A DNA stretch of 64,000 nt, taken from MED-G16 sp964467915. Lineage in GTDB: Bacteria > Bacteroidota > Bacteroidia > Cytophagales > MED-G16. The stretch is from positions 124,001-188,000 of the forward strand of contig CAYXSW010000001.1 in the NCBI GenBank assembly GCA_964467915.1, given 5' to 3'. Below the pieces are notes generated by a model. The model worked only from the letters and a program-made list of their open reading frames with translations, made no database searches and was not told where the DNA came from. Both the position numbers and the translations under genes were made by a program. Below, piece after piece: positions 1-9,247 of this stretch (positions within the stretch are counted from its first letter, which is position 1; every line of letters starts with the position of its first letter).

Positions 1-798
1 TATAATAATTTACTTGATGTTGATTCAGCGTTAAGATTAATATCAGAATTTAGTTCTCCAACTTTTGCTATTTTAAAACACAATAATGCTTGTGGCATTT
101 CATCTTCATCCGATGTATCAACATCTTACACCGAGGCGCTTGAGGCTGACCCGCTATCTGCTTTTGGAGGCGTTTTGATTACAAATAAGACAATTGATAA
201 AGATACTGCTGAAAAAATGAATTCATTATTTTTTGAAATCATTATTGCTCCAGAATATACTGATGATGCTGTTTCAATTTTGAGATCTAAAAAGAACAGA
301 ATAATATTAGTACAAAAAACACAAGTACAAAAAACGTTTACTTTTAGAAGTATATTAAATGGTTCGCTAAAACAAGAATCAGATAATATTCAGAATTTAT
401 CTCAAAATTGGGAATCGGTCACCAAAACTAGATGTAATAAAAAACAGTTAAGAGATTTAGAGTTTGCAAATAAAATTGTTAAACACTCCAAATCTAATGC
501 AATTGTTTTAGTTAAAGATCAGCAGATGCTTTCAAGTGGGGTTGGTCAAACTTCTAGAATTGACGCTCTCAAGTTTGCTATTGAGAAAGCTAAAACTTTT
601 AATTTTGACCTTTCTAATAGCGTTATGGCTTCGGATGCCTTTTTCCCTTTTCCTGATTGTATAGAAATTGCTTCGGAAGCTGGAATTAGTGCAGTTGTTC
701 AGCCGGGAGGGTCAATAAAAGATGACCTTTCTATAAATGCTTGCGATGAAAGAAAAATTGCTATGTATTTATCTGGGGTAAGACATTTTTATCATTAG
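1..798 (+). CDS. purH: Bifunctional AICAR formyltransferase/IMP cyclohydrolase, C-terminal part (5' end outside window)
   Basis: PurH catalyses the last two steps of purine synthesis: formylation of AICAR and ring closure to IMP. The frame is open from base 1, so the N-terminal cyclohydrolase domain and the start of the transformylase domain lie upstream of the window. What remains is the AICAR transformylase domain. It shows the KHNNACGI stretch (usual form KHxNPCG) near base 76-99, the ASDAFFPFPD segment near 630-657 and the family's typical ending GVRHFYH. A TTG codon at 175 is internal to the domain and is not the start. The gene is followed by the mre operon, a common flavobacterial order. 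Identification is secure; only the missing 5' part is unknown. Confidence 0.95.
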   Translation, partial: YNNLLDVDSALRLISEFSSPTFAILKHNNACGISSSSDVSTSYTEALEADPLSAFGGVLITNKTIDKDTAEKMNSLFFEIIIAPEYTDDAVSILRSKKNRIILVQKTQVQKTFTFRSILNGSLKQESDNIQNLSQNWESVTKTRCNKKQLRDLEFANKIVKHSKSNAIVLVKDQQMLSSGVGQTSRIDALKFAIEKAKTFNFDLSNSVMASDAFFPFPDCIEIASEAGISAVVQPGGSIKDDLSINACDERKIAMYLSGVRHFYH

Positions 799-821
799 TA
801 AAACTATAACATATATTTTCT

Positions 822-829
822 TACTTTTG
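822..829 (+). promoter_or_regulatory. Probable -7 element of the mreB promoter
   Basis: TACTTTTG fits the Bacteroidota -7 consensus TAnnTTTG and lies 28 bases upstream of the mreB start codon. No TTTG is found at the expected -33 distance; the purH stop codon lies there. This is therefore a half-match only. It would give mreB-rodA their own promoter in the 59-base gap after purH. Confidence 0.45.
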
Positions 830-857
830 TAGGTGTAAACCAATTAACAAAATACAT

Positions 858-1883
858 ATGGGTTTTTTTGATTACTTTAATAATGATTTAGCTATTGATT
901 TGGGTACAGCAAACACCCTAATTATAAGCAAGGGGTCGGTTGTTGTCGATGAACCCTCAATTATTGCTATTGATAGAATAACCAGTAAAGTGTTAGCAGT
1001 AGGATCCGAGGCTATGCAAATGCATGAAAAAACCCACGAAAACATTAAGACGATAAGACCACTTAAGGATGGGGTTATTGCTGATTTTCATGCGGCTGAA
1101 CATATGATAAGGGGATTAATTAAAATGATCGATAGTGGTAAAAGATTTATGCCCGTTTCTCATAGGATGGTAATTTGTATTCCATCTGGAATTACCGAGG
1201 TGGAGAAAAGAGCGGTAAGAGATTCAGCTGAACATGCGGGAGCAAAAGAAGTTTATATGATTCATGAACCTTTAGCAGCAGCAATTGGTATTGGCATAAA
1301 TATAGAAAGGCCTGTAGGCTCTATGATTGTTGATATTGGAGGCGGTACTACAGAAATTGCAATTATTGCACTCTCTGGAATTGTTACTGACCAGTCAATT
1401 CGTGTTGCGGGAGATAGTTTTACTGATGACATATTGGACTATATGAAAAGACAGCATAATCTTTTAATTGGCGAAAGATCAGCAGAAAAAATTAAAATTG
1501 AAGTTGGTTCCGCAATGACTGAGCTTAAGGATGCTCCGGAAGACTTAGATATAAGAGGAAGAGATTTAGTGTCTGGAATACCTAAAATTGTTAAAATTAC
1601 TTATTCAGAAATTGCTTTTGCAATGGATAAATCAATTTCTAAAATAGAAGAAGCAGTTCTTAAAGCACTTGAGAGTTCTCCACCTGAGCTTTCTGCAGAT
1701 ATTTATGATAACGGAATTTATTTAACAGGAGGGGGAGCCTTGCTCAGAGGATTAGATAAGAGATTAAACTTGAAAACAAAATTACCAATACATATTGCTG
1801 AAGAACCACTAAGGGCTGTTGTTAGAGGAACAGGAGTAGCTCTAAAAAACATTGAAGGTTTCAGGACTGTATTAATGTCATAA
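858..1883 (+). CDS. mreB: Rod-shape-determining actin MreB
   Basis: MreB is a bacterial actin that forms membrane-bound filaments and directs the elongation peptidoglycan machinery. The 341-residue length is normal. The first phosphate loop (DLGTANT) is at residues 14-20, the second (DIGGGT) at 159-164, and the TGGGALLRG adenosine-site motif is near residue 290. The ATG at 858 gives the usual short N-terminus before the first loop. It heads the cluster mreB-mreC-mreD-mrdA-rodA, whose products form one membrane complex. mreC follows after 6 bases, so co-transcription is very likely. Confidence 0.97.
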   Translation: MGFFDYFNNDLAIDLGTANTLIISKGSVVVDEPSIIAIDRITSKVLAVGSEAMQMHEKTHENIKTIRPLKDGVIADFHAAEHMIRGLIKMIDSGKRFMPVSHRMVICIPSGITEVEKRAVRDSAEHAGAKEVYMIHEPLAAAIGIGINIERPVGSMIVDIGGGTTEIAIIALSGIVTDQSIRVAGDSFTDDILDYMKRQHNLLIGERSAEKIKIEVGSAMTELKDAPEDLDIRGRDLVSGIPKIVKITYSEIAFAMDKSISKIEEAVLKALESSPPELSADIYDNGIYLTGGGALLRGLDKRLNLKTKLPIHIAEEPLRAVVRGTGVALKNIEGFRTVLMS

Positions 1884-1889
1884 CTTATA

Positions 1890-2708
1890 ATGCGTAATCT
1901 TATAAAATTTATAAGTTTATATAACTACTCAATAACATTCTTAATTCTTTTTATTATCTCAAGTTATTTTCTAATTAATGAAAATTTCATTTTGAAAACA
2001 AAATATTTTAACTCATCAAATTATTTAAGCGGCACCATTTTTTATTATCAATCATCAACAATTAATTACTTTAATTTGGAAGAAAAGAACGTCCAACTTG
2101 AAAAAGAAAATAAGATATTAAATGAGAAAATTATAAACTCATATTATTCTGATAAAACAGATACGACTTCTGCTCTAAATAATAATTATAAATATATTAA
2201 GGCTTTGGTTATTAATAATTCAGTTAGAAAATCAAAAAATTATATTACAATAAACAAAGGATCAAGAGCTGGAATTAAAGAAGGCATGGGAGTAATCTCA
2301 TCAACCGGGATAGTTGGAAAAGTAAAATATGTATCAGAAAATTTTTCTACAGTTATATCCTTGCTCAACACATCTTTTTATATTTCTTCTATCTTAAAAA
2401 AAACTAATACGCTATCTTCTGTAAACTGGGGTGGTGTTGATTCCAAAACATTAAAATTGCTTTATGTTCCTAAGCATATTGAGATTAATAAAGGTGATGA
2501 GATTCTAAGCTCATCATTTGATTCAGTGTTTCCCAAAGGAATTCTAATTGGGAAAGTGAATAATATTAGAAGAGACGTTAACTCTAACTTTTATGATATT
2601 GATATATTATCAACTCAAAATTTTTATAATTTATCTAATGTATATATTGTAAATTATTTGCTTGTTGATGAGAAAGTTGAATTAGAAAAGATAACAGATG
2701 AAGAATAA
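1890..2708 (+). CDS. mreC: Rod-shape-determining protein MreC
   Basis: MreC is the periplasmic scaffold of the elongasome; it binds PBP2 and is thought to activate it. The protein has 272 residues with one N-terminal membrane helix (about residues 11-30), then a charged coiled-coil (about 60-85, rich in E, K, L and N), then the paired beta-barrel region with the typical KNYITINKGSRAGIKEGM segment (about 115-132). Its 3' end overlaps mreD by 11 bases, which implies translational coupling. The sequence is diverged and rich in I, N and K, like the rest of the genome, but domain order and neighbours leave little doubt. Confidence 0.93.
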   Translation: MRNLIKFISLYNYSITFLILFIISSYFLINENFILKTKYFNSSNYLSGTIFYYQSSTINYFNLEEKNVQLEKENKILNEKIINSYYSDKTDTTSALNNNYKYIKALVINNSVRKSKNYITINKGSRAGIKEGMGVISSTGIVGKVKYVSENFSTVISLLNTSFYISSILKKTNTLSSVNWGGVDSKTLKLLYVPKHIEINKGDEILSSSFDSVFPKGILIGKVNNIRRDVNSNFYDIDILSTQNFYNLSNVYIVNYLLVDEKVELEKITDEE

Positions 2709-3210
2709 TTTTTTGTTATTTGTTTTTTTATTGTTTCTGCAAGTTTTTTTTCTTAATAAAATTTTGTTTTTTGATTATATCATATTATCTCCAATTATTA
2801 TTATTTTAATTTTGTATAAATACCAAAAAGATTCAAAAAAAAGTCTTTTGGTTGCATTTTCATTAGGCTTATTTGTTGATATATTTAACAATTCTTTAGG
2901 CACTTATTCTATAATATGTCTTGCCCTAATGTATTTTAGAAATTCTTGGGTTCTTAAGATAATAGGGGAGGAAAAAACAGAAGAACTTAATTTATTGTCA
3001 GTTCAAGAACTTGGTAACTTTCAATTTTTGTACTATTCTTTTCCAATTTTATTTTTATTTTATTCCTTGTTGTCTTTTTTCGAGTTTGAGTCTTTTGTTT
3101 CTTTAGAAAATATATTATTTATAGTTTTATCGGCAGGTACTAATTATTTTTTAATGTTAATTTTTCAATATTTATTTTTAAAATTTAATCTTAAAAATGA
3201 GTGGAGATAA
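2698..3210 (+). CDS. mreD: Rod-shape-determining membrane protein MreD
   Basis: A very hydrophobic protein of 170 residues with about five predicted membrane helices and very few charged residues in the helices. MreD is the polytopic partner of MreC in the elongasome. Sequence conservation in this family is low, so the call rests on size, topology and position between mreC and the PBP2 gene. It overlaps mreC by 11 bases and the PBP2 gene by 14 bases. Confidence 0.85.
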   Translation: MKNNFLLFVFLLFLQVFFLNKILFFDYIILSPIIIILILYKYQKDSKKSLLVAFSLGLFVDIFNNSLGTYSIICLALMYFRNSWVLKIIGEEKTEELNLLSVQELGNFQFLYYSFPILFLFYSLLSFFEFESFVSLENILFIVLSAGTNYFLMLIFQYLFLKFNLKNEWR

Positions 3211-5002
3211 AACATTTATATTTAAGCTATTACTTTTTGGTGTCTTTTTTGTTTTATCTTCTCGACTATTTTATCTTCAAATCTATGAAGATAAATATCG
3301 TGAGTTATCAGAAAATAATACTGTTCACCTAGAGTCAATTTACCCATCTAGAGGGATTATTACTGATAGATATGATTCTGTAATTGTAGAAAATCAACCA
3401 ACATATGATTTTTATATTATTCCAAAGCAGTTTTGGATAAGGGACACCAGCCAGTTGCTTAATTCTTTTTCAATTTCAAAAAGTCAGTTTTTTGAAAAAT
3501 TTAATAAAGCTAAAAGTTACTCCTTATATAGGCCTTCTATATTTTATAAGGGAATGGACCATTTTACTTTTGCTTCTCTACAAAGTAAATTATATGATTT
3601 TAAAGGGATATATCACTCTCCAAAACCAACAAGATATTACCCTAATTCTATCTTACCTCACATTTTAGGTTATGTGGCAGAAATTAATTCACATCAACTG
3701 CACAAAGATTCTTCCGAATATTATTCTGCCGGAGATTTGGTGGGTTACTCTGGGATAGAACGTTCATATGAAAGTTCACTAAGAGGAGTTAAAGGGTATA
3801 AACTTAAACTTTATGATGTAAATGGGGTGTCTGCTGGTAGCTTTAATGATGGGAAAGAAGACGTGTTGGTTTCTAATGGTAAAAAAATAAAACTAACTAT
3901 TGATTCAGGCCTTCAGTCATATATTGAAAGTTTATTAAAAGGTAAAGTGGGAAGTGTTGTAGCTATTGAACCCAAATCGGGACACATTTTAGCAATTGCC
4001 TCCTCTCCATCTTATGATCCTAATTTATTGTCAGGCAAAGAGTTTTCAATAAATTATTTAAACCTTCAGGTTGATACGCTTAAGCCAATTTATAATCGTG
4101 CACTCATGGCTACTTACCCTCCAGGTTCTATGTTTAAATTAATTCAGGGGTTAATTGCCCTAGAGGAGGGTCTAGTAAATTATGATGATCAGTTATATGT
4201 GGATCTAAAAAGTATTGGTGACTTAGCTCCTGCAGGTAATTATGACTTAAAAAAAGCTATAGTCAAATCTTCAAATAATTATTTTTTTAAACTTTTTAGG
4301 AAAATAATAAATCAAAATGTTAATCGTAATACTTTTGTTGATTCTAACATTGGCTTAAACAAATGGTCTGAATATGTTAAAATGTTTGGACTTGGTTCAA
4401 ATTTAAATTTTAATATTTCTTCTGTTAATTCAGGTTATATTCCTAATTCAAAATATTATGATACCTACTACGGAAAGAATCGTTGGAAATTTTCAAACGT
4501 ATATTCTTTAAGTATTGGTCAAGGTGAGTTGTTGGTGACACCACTTCAAATGGCAAACTTTGCAGCAATAATGGCTAATAGAGGACATTATTACACTCCA
4601 AACCTAGTATTAGAGGTTGATGGAATCCCTCTCGTTAAAAATCCAATAAATAAACTTAATATATCAAGTGATCATTTTGATTATGTTGTTGATGCTATGG
4701 AGGAAGTTGTTAAGTTATCTGCCCGTAGAGCTTATATGTTTGGTTTGGATATTTGTGGGAAAACGAGTACGGTAGAAAACCCTCACGGTTATGATCACTC
4801 TGGCTTTATTGGGTTTGCACCAAAAGAAAATCCTCAAATCGCGATAGCAGCATATATTGAAAATTCAGGTTGGGGCGGAAGAGCAGCAGCTTCTATTTCA
4901 AGTTTAGTAGCTGAAAAATATATATTTAAAAATATTAAAAGAAAGTGGTTAGAAGAGTATGTAATTAAAGGAGATTTTATAGATGAGGAAGATAAGCTAT
5001 AA
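3197..5002 (+). CDS. mrdA: Penicillin-binding protein 2, elongation-specific transpeptidase
   Basis: A class B PBP of 601 residues that cross-links peptidoglycan during elongation, paired with the RodA polymerase encoded next. It has an N-terminal membrane anchor (about residues 8-26), a dimerisation/pedestal domain and a transpeptidase domain. The catalytic SxxK is S311-M-F-K314, and SxN is S358-S-N360. The third motif, normally KTG, reads K522-T-S524, followed by the expected TxENPHG context. This glycine-to-serine change is unusual for the family and is reported separately. The start overlaps mreD by 14 bases and the 3' end overlaps rodA by 20 bases. Confidence 0.96.
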   Translation: MSGDKTFIFKLLLFGVFFVLSSRLFYLQIYEDKYRELSENNTVHLESIYPSRGIITDRYDSVIVENQPTYDFYIIPKQFWIRDTSQLLNSFSISKSQFFEKFNKAKSYSLYRPSIFYKGMDHFTFASLQSKLYDFKGIYHSPKPTRYYPNSILPHILGYVAEINSHQLHKDSSEYYSAGDLVGYSGIERSYESSLRGVKGYKLKLYDVNGVSAGSFNDGKEDVLVSNGKKIKLTIDSGLQSYIESLLKGKVGSVVAIEPKSGHILAIASSPSYDPNLLSGKEFSINYLNLQVDTLKPIYNRALMATYPPGSMFKLIQGLIALEEGLVNYDDQLYVDLKSIGDLAPAGNYDLKKAIVKSSNNYFFKLFRKIINQNVNRNTFVDSNIGLNKWSEYVKMFGLGSNLNFNISSVNSGYIPNSKYYDTYYGKNRWKFSNVYSLSIGQGELLVTPLQMANFAAIMANRGHYYTPNLVLEVDGIPLVKNPINKLNISSDHFDYVVDAMEEVVKLSARRAYMFGLDICGKTSTVENPHGYDHSGFIGFAPKENPQIAIAAYIENSGWGGRAAASISSLVAEKYIFKNIKRKWLEEYVIKGDFIDEEDKL

Positions 5003-6245
5003 TATATTTTCAAATGATTTTATTATAACAGGAATTTATTTTTTCCTTTTATTGATAAGTTTTATATCTATTTACTCATCACAAAACTCAGATGATTATA
5101 GTTTTTTTACCCTTCAGAATGAATCATTTAAACAGCTCATTTGGATGATTGTTTGTCTAATCGTATTTTTTACCGTCTCTATTTTGGAGTATAGATTTAT
5201 TTTTAATTTGGCGGTCCCTTTATATATTATTTCAATAGCTCTATTAATTCTTGTTCTTTTTGTGGGACAAGAGGTTAATAGTCACTCGTCGTGGTTTAAT
5301 TTTTTTGGTTTCAAATTTCAACCATCTGAGTTTTCAAAGTTTTCTACAGCTCTTTTTTTAGCAAAAGCTTTTGACTCTTACTCTATAGATTTAAGAAAAT
5401 TCAAACATATTGTTCTAACATCCTTAGTGTTTTTATTTCCTTCTTCAATTATTTTGATTCAAGGAGATGCTGGTACAGCAGTAGTTTATTTTGCCTTTTT
5501 TTTAGTTTTTCTTAGGGAAGGGTTGTCGATAAAATTTTTAATTATAGCTTTTTCTTTAATTTTTATTTTTATTCTTGGTTTGTTGCTTGAACCCTATATC
5601 CTATATATTTTAATTACTGCTGTTTTTCTAATTGTAGTAGGTTTATCCATTAAAGATTTCAAAAAAATTATTAATTCTACTGTTTTTTTTACTCTAGCAA
5701 TTTTAATTGTTAATGGACAGGGTTTTGTTTTGAATAATGTCTTGACTCCTAAGCAGAAGCAAAGGGTAGAGACACTAATTAATCCTAGTTCAGATCCTTT
5801 AGGTTCTGGGTGGAATATAACTCAGTCAAAGATTGCTATTGGATCGGGAGGGTTTTTTGGTAAAGGGTTTTTGCAAGGAACCCAAACTGGATTAAACTTT
5901 GTTCCCATACAAAGTACAGACTTTATTTTTTCAGTAATAGGTGAAGAATTTGGATATTTTGGCTCCATGATCTTTTTAATATTGTATTTAATTTTTTTAT
6001 ATAGAATTCTAATTTTATCTGAGAACCAAAAAGATAAATTTGCTAGAGTGTTTGGATACTCAACTTTTTCGGTTTTCTTGTTTCACTTTACTGTAAATGT
6101 TTCGATGACATTAGGTTTGTTTCCTGTGATTGGCATACCCTTGTCTCTAATCAGCTATGGCGGCTCCTCTCTTCTTTCTTTTAGCTTGATGTTGTTTGTT
6201 TTTCTAAAACTTGATAGTGTTAGGCCTTCGATATTAGCTAGATGA
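4983..6245 (+). CDS. rodA: RodA, SEDS peptidoglycan glycosyltransferase
   Basis: A SEDS-family membrane polymerase that makes glycan strands from lipid II together with PBP2. The 420-residue protein has about ten membrane helices. It shows the family's SWFNFFGFKFQPSEFSK region (about residues 102-118), the large extracellular loop with the QKQRVETLINPSSDPLGSG segment (about 258-276), and the C-terminal GIPLSLISYGGSS motif (about 385-397). The start lies 20 bases inside the end of the PBP2 gene, so the two are probably translated together. Its last 12 bases overlap the convergent unknown gene on the other strand. Confidence 0.96.
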   Translation: MRKISYNIFSNDFIITGIYFFLLLISFISIYSSQNSDDYSFFTLQNESFKQLIWMIVCLIVFFTVSILEYRFIFNLAVPLYIISIALLILVLFVGQEVNSHSSWFNFFGFKFQPSEFSKFSTALFLAKAFDSYSIDLRKFKHIVLTSLVFLFPSSIILIQGDAGTAVVYFAFFLVFLREGLSIKFLIIAFSLIFIFILGLLLEPYILYILITAVFLIVVGLSIKDFKKIINSTVFFTLAILIVNGQGFVLNNVLTPKQKQRVETLINPSSDPLGSGWNITQSKIAIGSGGFFGKGFLQGTQTGLNFVPIQSTDFIFSVIGEEFGYFGSMIFLILYLIFLYRILILSENQKDKFARVFGYSTFSVFLFHFTVNVSMTLGLFPVIGIPLSLISYGGSSLLSFSLMLFVFLKLDSVRPSILAR

Positions 6246-7031
6246 CACGTAACTTTTTTTTATTTCATGTAGCAACTTTTTTACATCATCTGATAATAAA
6301 TTTTTTTTATAGTGTTCGTTTAAATTGTCTAATATTAAAACAGCTGCGGTCTCAAAGTTTTCTTTCGATATAACTTCTTTCAACAGACTATCTACTTCGT
6401 TGTTGTTTAAAGAAAAAAGAGAATAAAACTGAAATTTGTTATTCTTTTTTATGTGTGATATTTCTTCCGGATTACAATCTATTATTTTACTAACTTCTAA
6501 TACTAATGCATGGTTTTTTTCGATGGTAATCTCATCTATATATTTATTTATTTCGGAAGACTTGATAGAAATTTCTTTGTTTTTTTCTACTTTATCTATT
6601 AAAATACTAAATAGGTCCCTAAAGTATTCATAGTATTTAGACCTCATCTTAATTCTCTCTAAATCATACCATTTTAAATTAAGAAAATCTTTTTTTAAAA
6701 AATCTTTGGGGTTAGAAGCTAGTTCTACAATTTCACTCACCGACTTATAAAATAATTTTTTAAATTCATCAAATTCAATAGAAATATTATTTGATAAAAC
6801 ATTCATCATATTATCTGTAGCTTCTACAACTTCTGTTGAATCATAACTAAAGTAAGGCATTTTGATGTTTTTGAAATTATCATTCCATTTATCATAGATA
6901 TTTTTGATTAAAAATAGATTTAATTGTTTTGACTGTGTGATTTTCATTAAGTCTTTACCTTTAACTTTATTTAATGAAATTTTTTTTTCTATTTTTTTTA
7001 GTTGATTTTCACATGATCTATTTAAATCCAA
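6234..7031 (-). CDS. Unknown protein, lysine-rich and mostly helical
   Basis: I do not recognise this family. The open frame gives up to 265 residues from a TTG at 7031. No ATG lies upstream before an in-frame stop; the first ATG is at 6947 and would give 237 residues. The protein has no signal peptide, membrane segment, cysteine pair or nucleotide-binding loop. It is rich in K, E, N, I and L, predicted largely alpha-helical and probably cytoplasmic. The mid part, around NNISIEFDEFKKLFYKSVSE and NPKDFL, looks like a conserved core. It is transcribed towards rodA, overlapping it by 12 bases, and away from the porZ-like gene. Length and codon use match the neighbours, so it is probably a real gene, but its role is unknown. 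Confidence 0.65.
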   Translation of the reverse strand: MDLNRSCENQLKKIEKKISLNKVKGKDLMKITQSKQLNLFLIKNIYDKWNDNFKNIKMPYFSYDSTEVVEATDNMMNVLSNNISIEFDEFKKLFYKSVSEIVELASNPKDFLKKDFLNLKWYDLERIKMRSKYYEYFRDLFSILIDKVEKNKEISIKSSEINKYIDEITIEKNHALVLEVSKIIDCNPEEISHIKKNNKFQFYSLFSLNNNEVDSLLKEVISKENFETAAVLILDNLNEHYKKNLLSDDVKKLLHEIKKSYVSSS

Positions 7032-7111
7032 TTTTTTAATTTTTTTTCGTTATATAATTTAAAAATAATTGTTTTAATATCTTTCAAAATAAAAATAATA
7101 ATAAATGAGGT

Positions 7112-9247
7112 ATGATCTTTAATAGAGTTTTTGTTTTTCTTCTTTTCTGTTATATGCAGGTGCCAGCACAAAGCTTTATAGATATAGATGATTGGAGATA
7201 TCATGCTAATTTAAAGAATATTAAATCAGCTAGCATATATGACAATAAAATTTATTGTTTTGGTGAGAGGGGGCTGTTCTTTTTAGATCTTTATGATTAT
7301 AGTATAGTAAGTGATTCTGAATCCTTTGATTTTAAAAGCATAGAGATTGATGTTTCTTTCTCAAACGCACACTATTTAGTTTCTGGTAATAACTCTGGTT
7401 TAATTCAGGTTGTTAAAACTGATGAAACCTTTTTTTTAAATTTACCTGATCTCAACAGTGACTTTAAAATCAACTCTTTTATGGTTCATGAAGAGAATCT
7501 TTATGTTTCTTCTTCGGAAGGCCTATTTATAATTGATTTAGAAAATAAATTAGTTAAAGACAAATATTATAATATAGGTGTTGGGGGAACTCCTGTTGAG
7601 ATTTTAGATTCTCATATAATTAATGACACACTTTATGTTGTCTCAGAAAAAAACATATACTTTATTTCTGTTGAATCTAACCTTTTGGATTTTAATTTAT
7701 GGAAATCTAAATATTTTAATGACATAGAACTTAAGGGATCTTTTATTAAAGACGATGAAATTTATTTTTTTTCAAGTCAGTCTGTTTTTAATATTAATAA
7801 AGAAACTCTCTATTTTCAAAAAAACATTGACATCCAAAAAGTTTTAACTTATAACTCAGAGATTCATATGATTTTTTTATCCGATAATAGACCTAACTAC
7901 GGAATTTTAAATAACAACAGTCTTAGCGTAATAAGGTTATCTGAAAAAATTTCAGAAATAAATGACATTTTAATTGTAGGCAGTGATGTTTGGTTAGTTG
8001 GCAATAATTTTAGTTTATACAACTTACATCAAGATCAGTTTTTTTCTCCCAACAATAAATTATCATTTGATGTAAAAAGAATAGCATCCTTAAATGATTT
8101 TGTTTATGCATTTTCTCATACAGAAAAAATTGCGTATACATCAGAATATAGTTGGAAAAATGAGTCTTTTGAAACTTTCTCTAATATTACATCTTTATCA
8201 TATTTTAATAATTTTTTATTTTTTGGTTCAGAAACAGATGGGATTTTAAACAAATCTGAAAATTATATTATTGACAATAACTTTGAGGGCTCTTTATTAT
8301 TTGAACTTTCAGATAACACAATACACGTTTCAGACCTAAAAGCTTTTGAAAAAAAGATGTGGATTTTAAATTATGGTTCTAAAAACCCTTTGATTTCTAT
8401 TGATAATAATTATAATTGGAATTCGTATAGTTTAGGGAACCTGAATGAAATTTTTCCGGTCCAGTTTGAGTTTGCGGGAGAAGAAGCTCTTTTTGTTGTT
8501 TTGGATAAGTCACATGGAGGCGGTGTATTGTTTTTTAATATTCAAACATCTGAATCAAAAAGCTTATCTGTAGGAAACGGGAGTTTGAGCTCTAATTTAG
8601 TTAATGATATTGCTATAGATAAAAACGGATTGGTTTGGGTTGCATCTGATAAAGGGTTAATATTTTTTTTATCACATAAAGTTTATGATATAGATGATTA
8701 TTTTATACCTAATGATGGGGTGCAAAATATATTTCAGGGTATCAACATTTCTTCTTTATTAGTAGATAATTCTAATAATATTTGGGTTGGTTCAGATGAT
8801 GGATTATTTGTTTATGACCATGACAAGAATCAGATTCTTTATCAGTTTACTTCTGCTAACTCTTCCTTATTATCAAATAAAATTGTTGATATTAAGATGA
8901 GAAAAGATGGAGAGGTGTATGTCTTAACAGAAAAGGGACTTTTATCGATAAGCACCTATATAAAGACACCAGAGGACTCATATGATAATTTAATATTTTA
9001 TCCAAACCCTTTAAGGCTAAAAGAGGATAATAAAATGGTTTTTTCTGGATTACAATCGGAGAATTTCATAAAGATAGTTTCTCTTTCAGGACAAGAGATC
9101 ATTCAATTTAAGACAATCGGTGGAGGTTTTTTATGGAATTTAAAAAACGAAAGTGGCACAAAAATTACCACAGGAACATATTTGATTTTTATTTTAAATG
9201 AAGATGGCAGCGAAGATAAATTAATAGGAAAATTTTTAGTGCTATGA
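7112..9247 (+). CDS. porZ: PorZ-like beta-propeller protein of the type IX secretion system
   Basis: PorZ is a surface protein of the T9SS attachment complex, which links A-LPS to secreted cargo. The 711-residue protein has a signal peptide (about 1-19, ending VPAQS) and an N-terminal region starting DDWRYHANLKN, as in PorZ N-terminal propellers. Repeated short blades with LWVGSDDGL-type or VWVASDKGL-type motifs (two-component-regulator propeller repeats, about residues 505-570) follow. The C-terminus resembles a T9SS sorting domain, with YPNP near residue 630 and a GTYLIFI strand near the end. The stop overlaps the recO start as ATGA; porZ-recO adjacency is seen in other flavobacteria. Family membership is likely; the exact PorZ role is inferred. 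Confidence 0.75.
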   Translation: MIFNRVFVFLLFCYMQVPAQSFIDIDDWRYHANLKNIKSASIYDNKIYCFGERGLFFLDLYDYSIVSDSESFDFKSIEIDVSFSNAHYLVSGNNSGLIQVVKTDETFFLNLPDLNSDFKINSFMVHEENLYVSSSEGLFIIDLENKLVKDKYYNIGVGGTPVEILDSHIINDTLYVVSEKNIYFISVESNLLDFNLWKSKYFNDIELKGSFIKDDEIYFFSSQSVFNINKETLYFQKNIDIQKVLTYNSEIHMIFLSDNRPNYGILNNNSLSVIRLSEKISEINDILIVGSDVWLVGNNFSLYNLHQDQFFSPNNKLSFDVKRIASLNDFVYAFSHTEKIAYTSEYSWKNESFETFSNITSLSYFNNFLFFGSETDGILNKSENYIIDNNFEGSLLFELSDNTIHVSDLKAFEKKMWILNYGSKNPLISIDNNYNWNSYSLGNLNEIFPVQFEFAGEEALFVVLDKSHGGGVLFFNIQTSESKSLSVGNGSLSSNLVNDIAIDKNGLVWVASDKGLIFFLSHKVYDIDDYFIPNDGVQNIFQGINISSLLVDNSNNIWVGSDDGLFVYDHDKNQILYQFTSANSSLLSNKIVDIKMRKDGEVYVLTEKGLLSISTYIKTPEDSYDNLIFYPNPLRLKEDNKMVFSGLQSENFIKIVSLSGQEIIQFKTIGGGFLWNLKNESGTKITTGTYLIFILNEDGSEDKLIGKFLVL

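Noticed and set aside
175..798. A separate 207-residue protein starting with TTG at 175
   Set aside because: The same frame is open to base 1 and encodes conserved AICAR transformylase sequence; this is the middle of purH.
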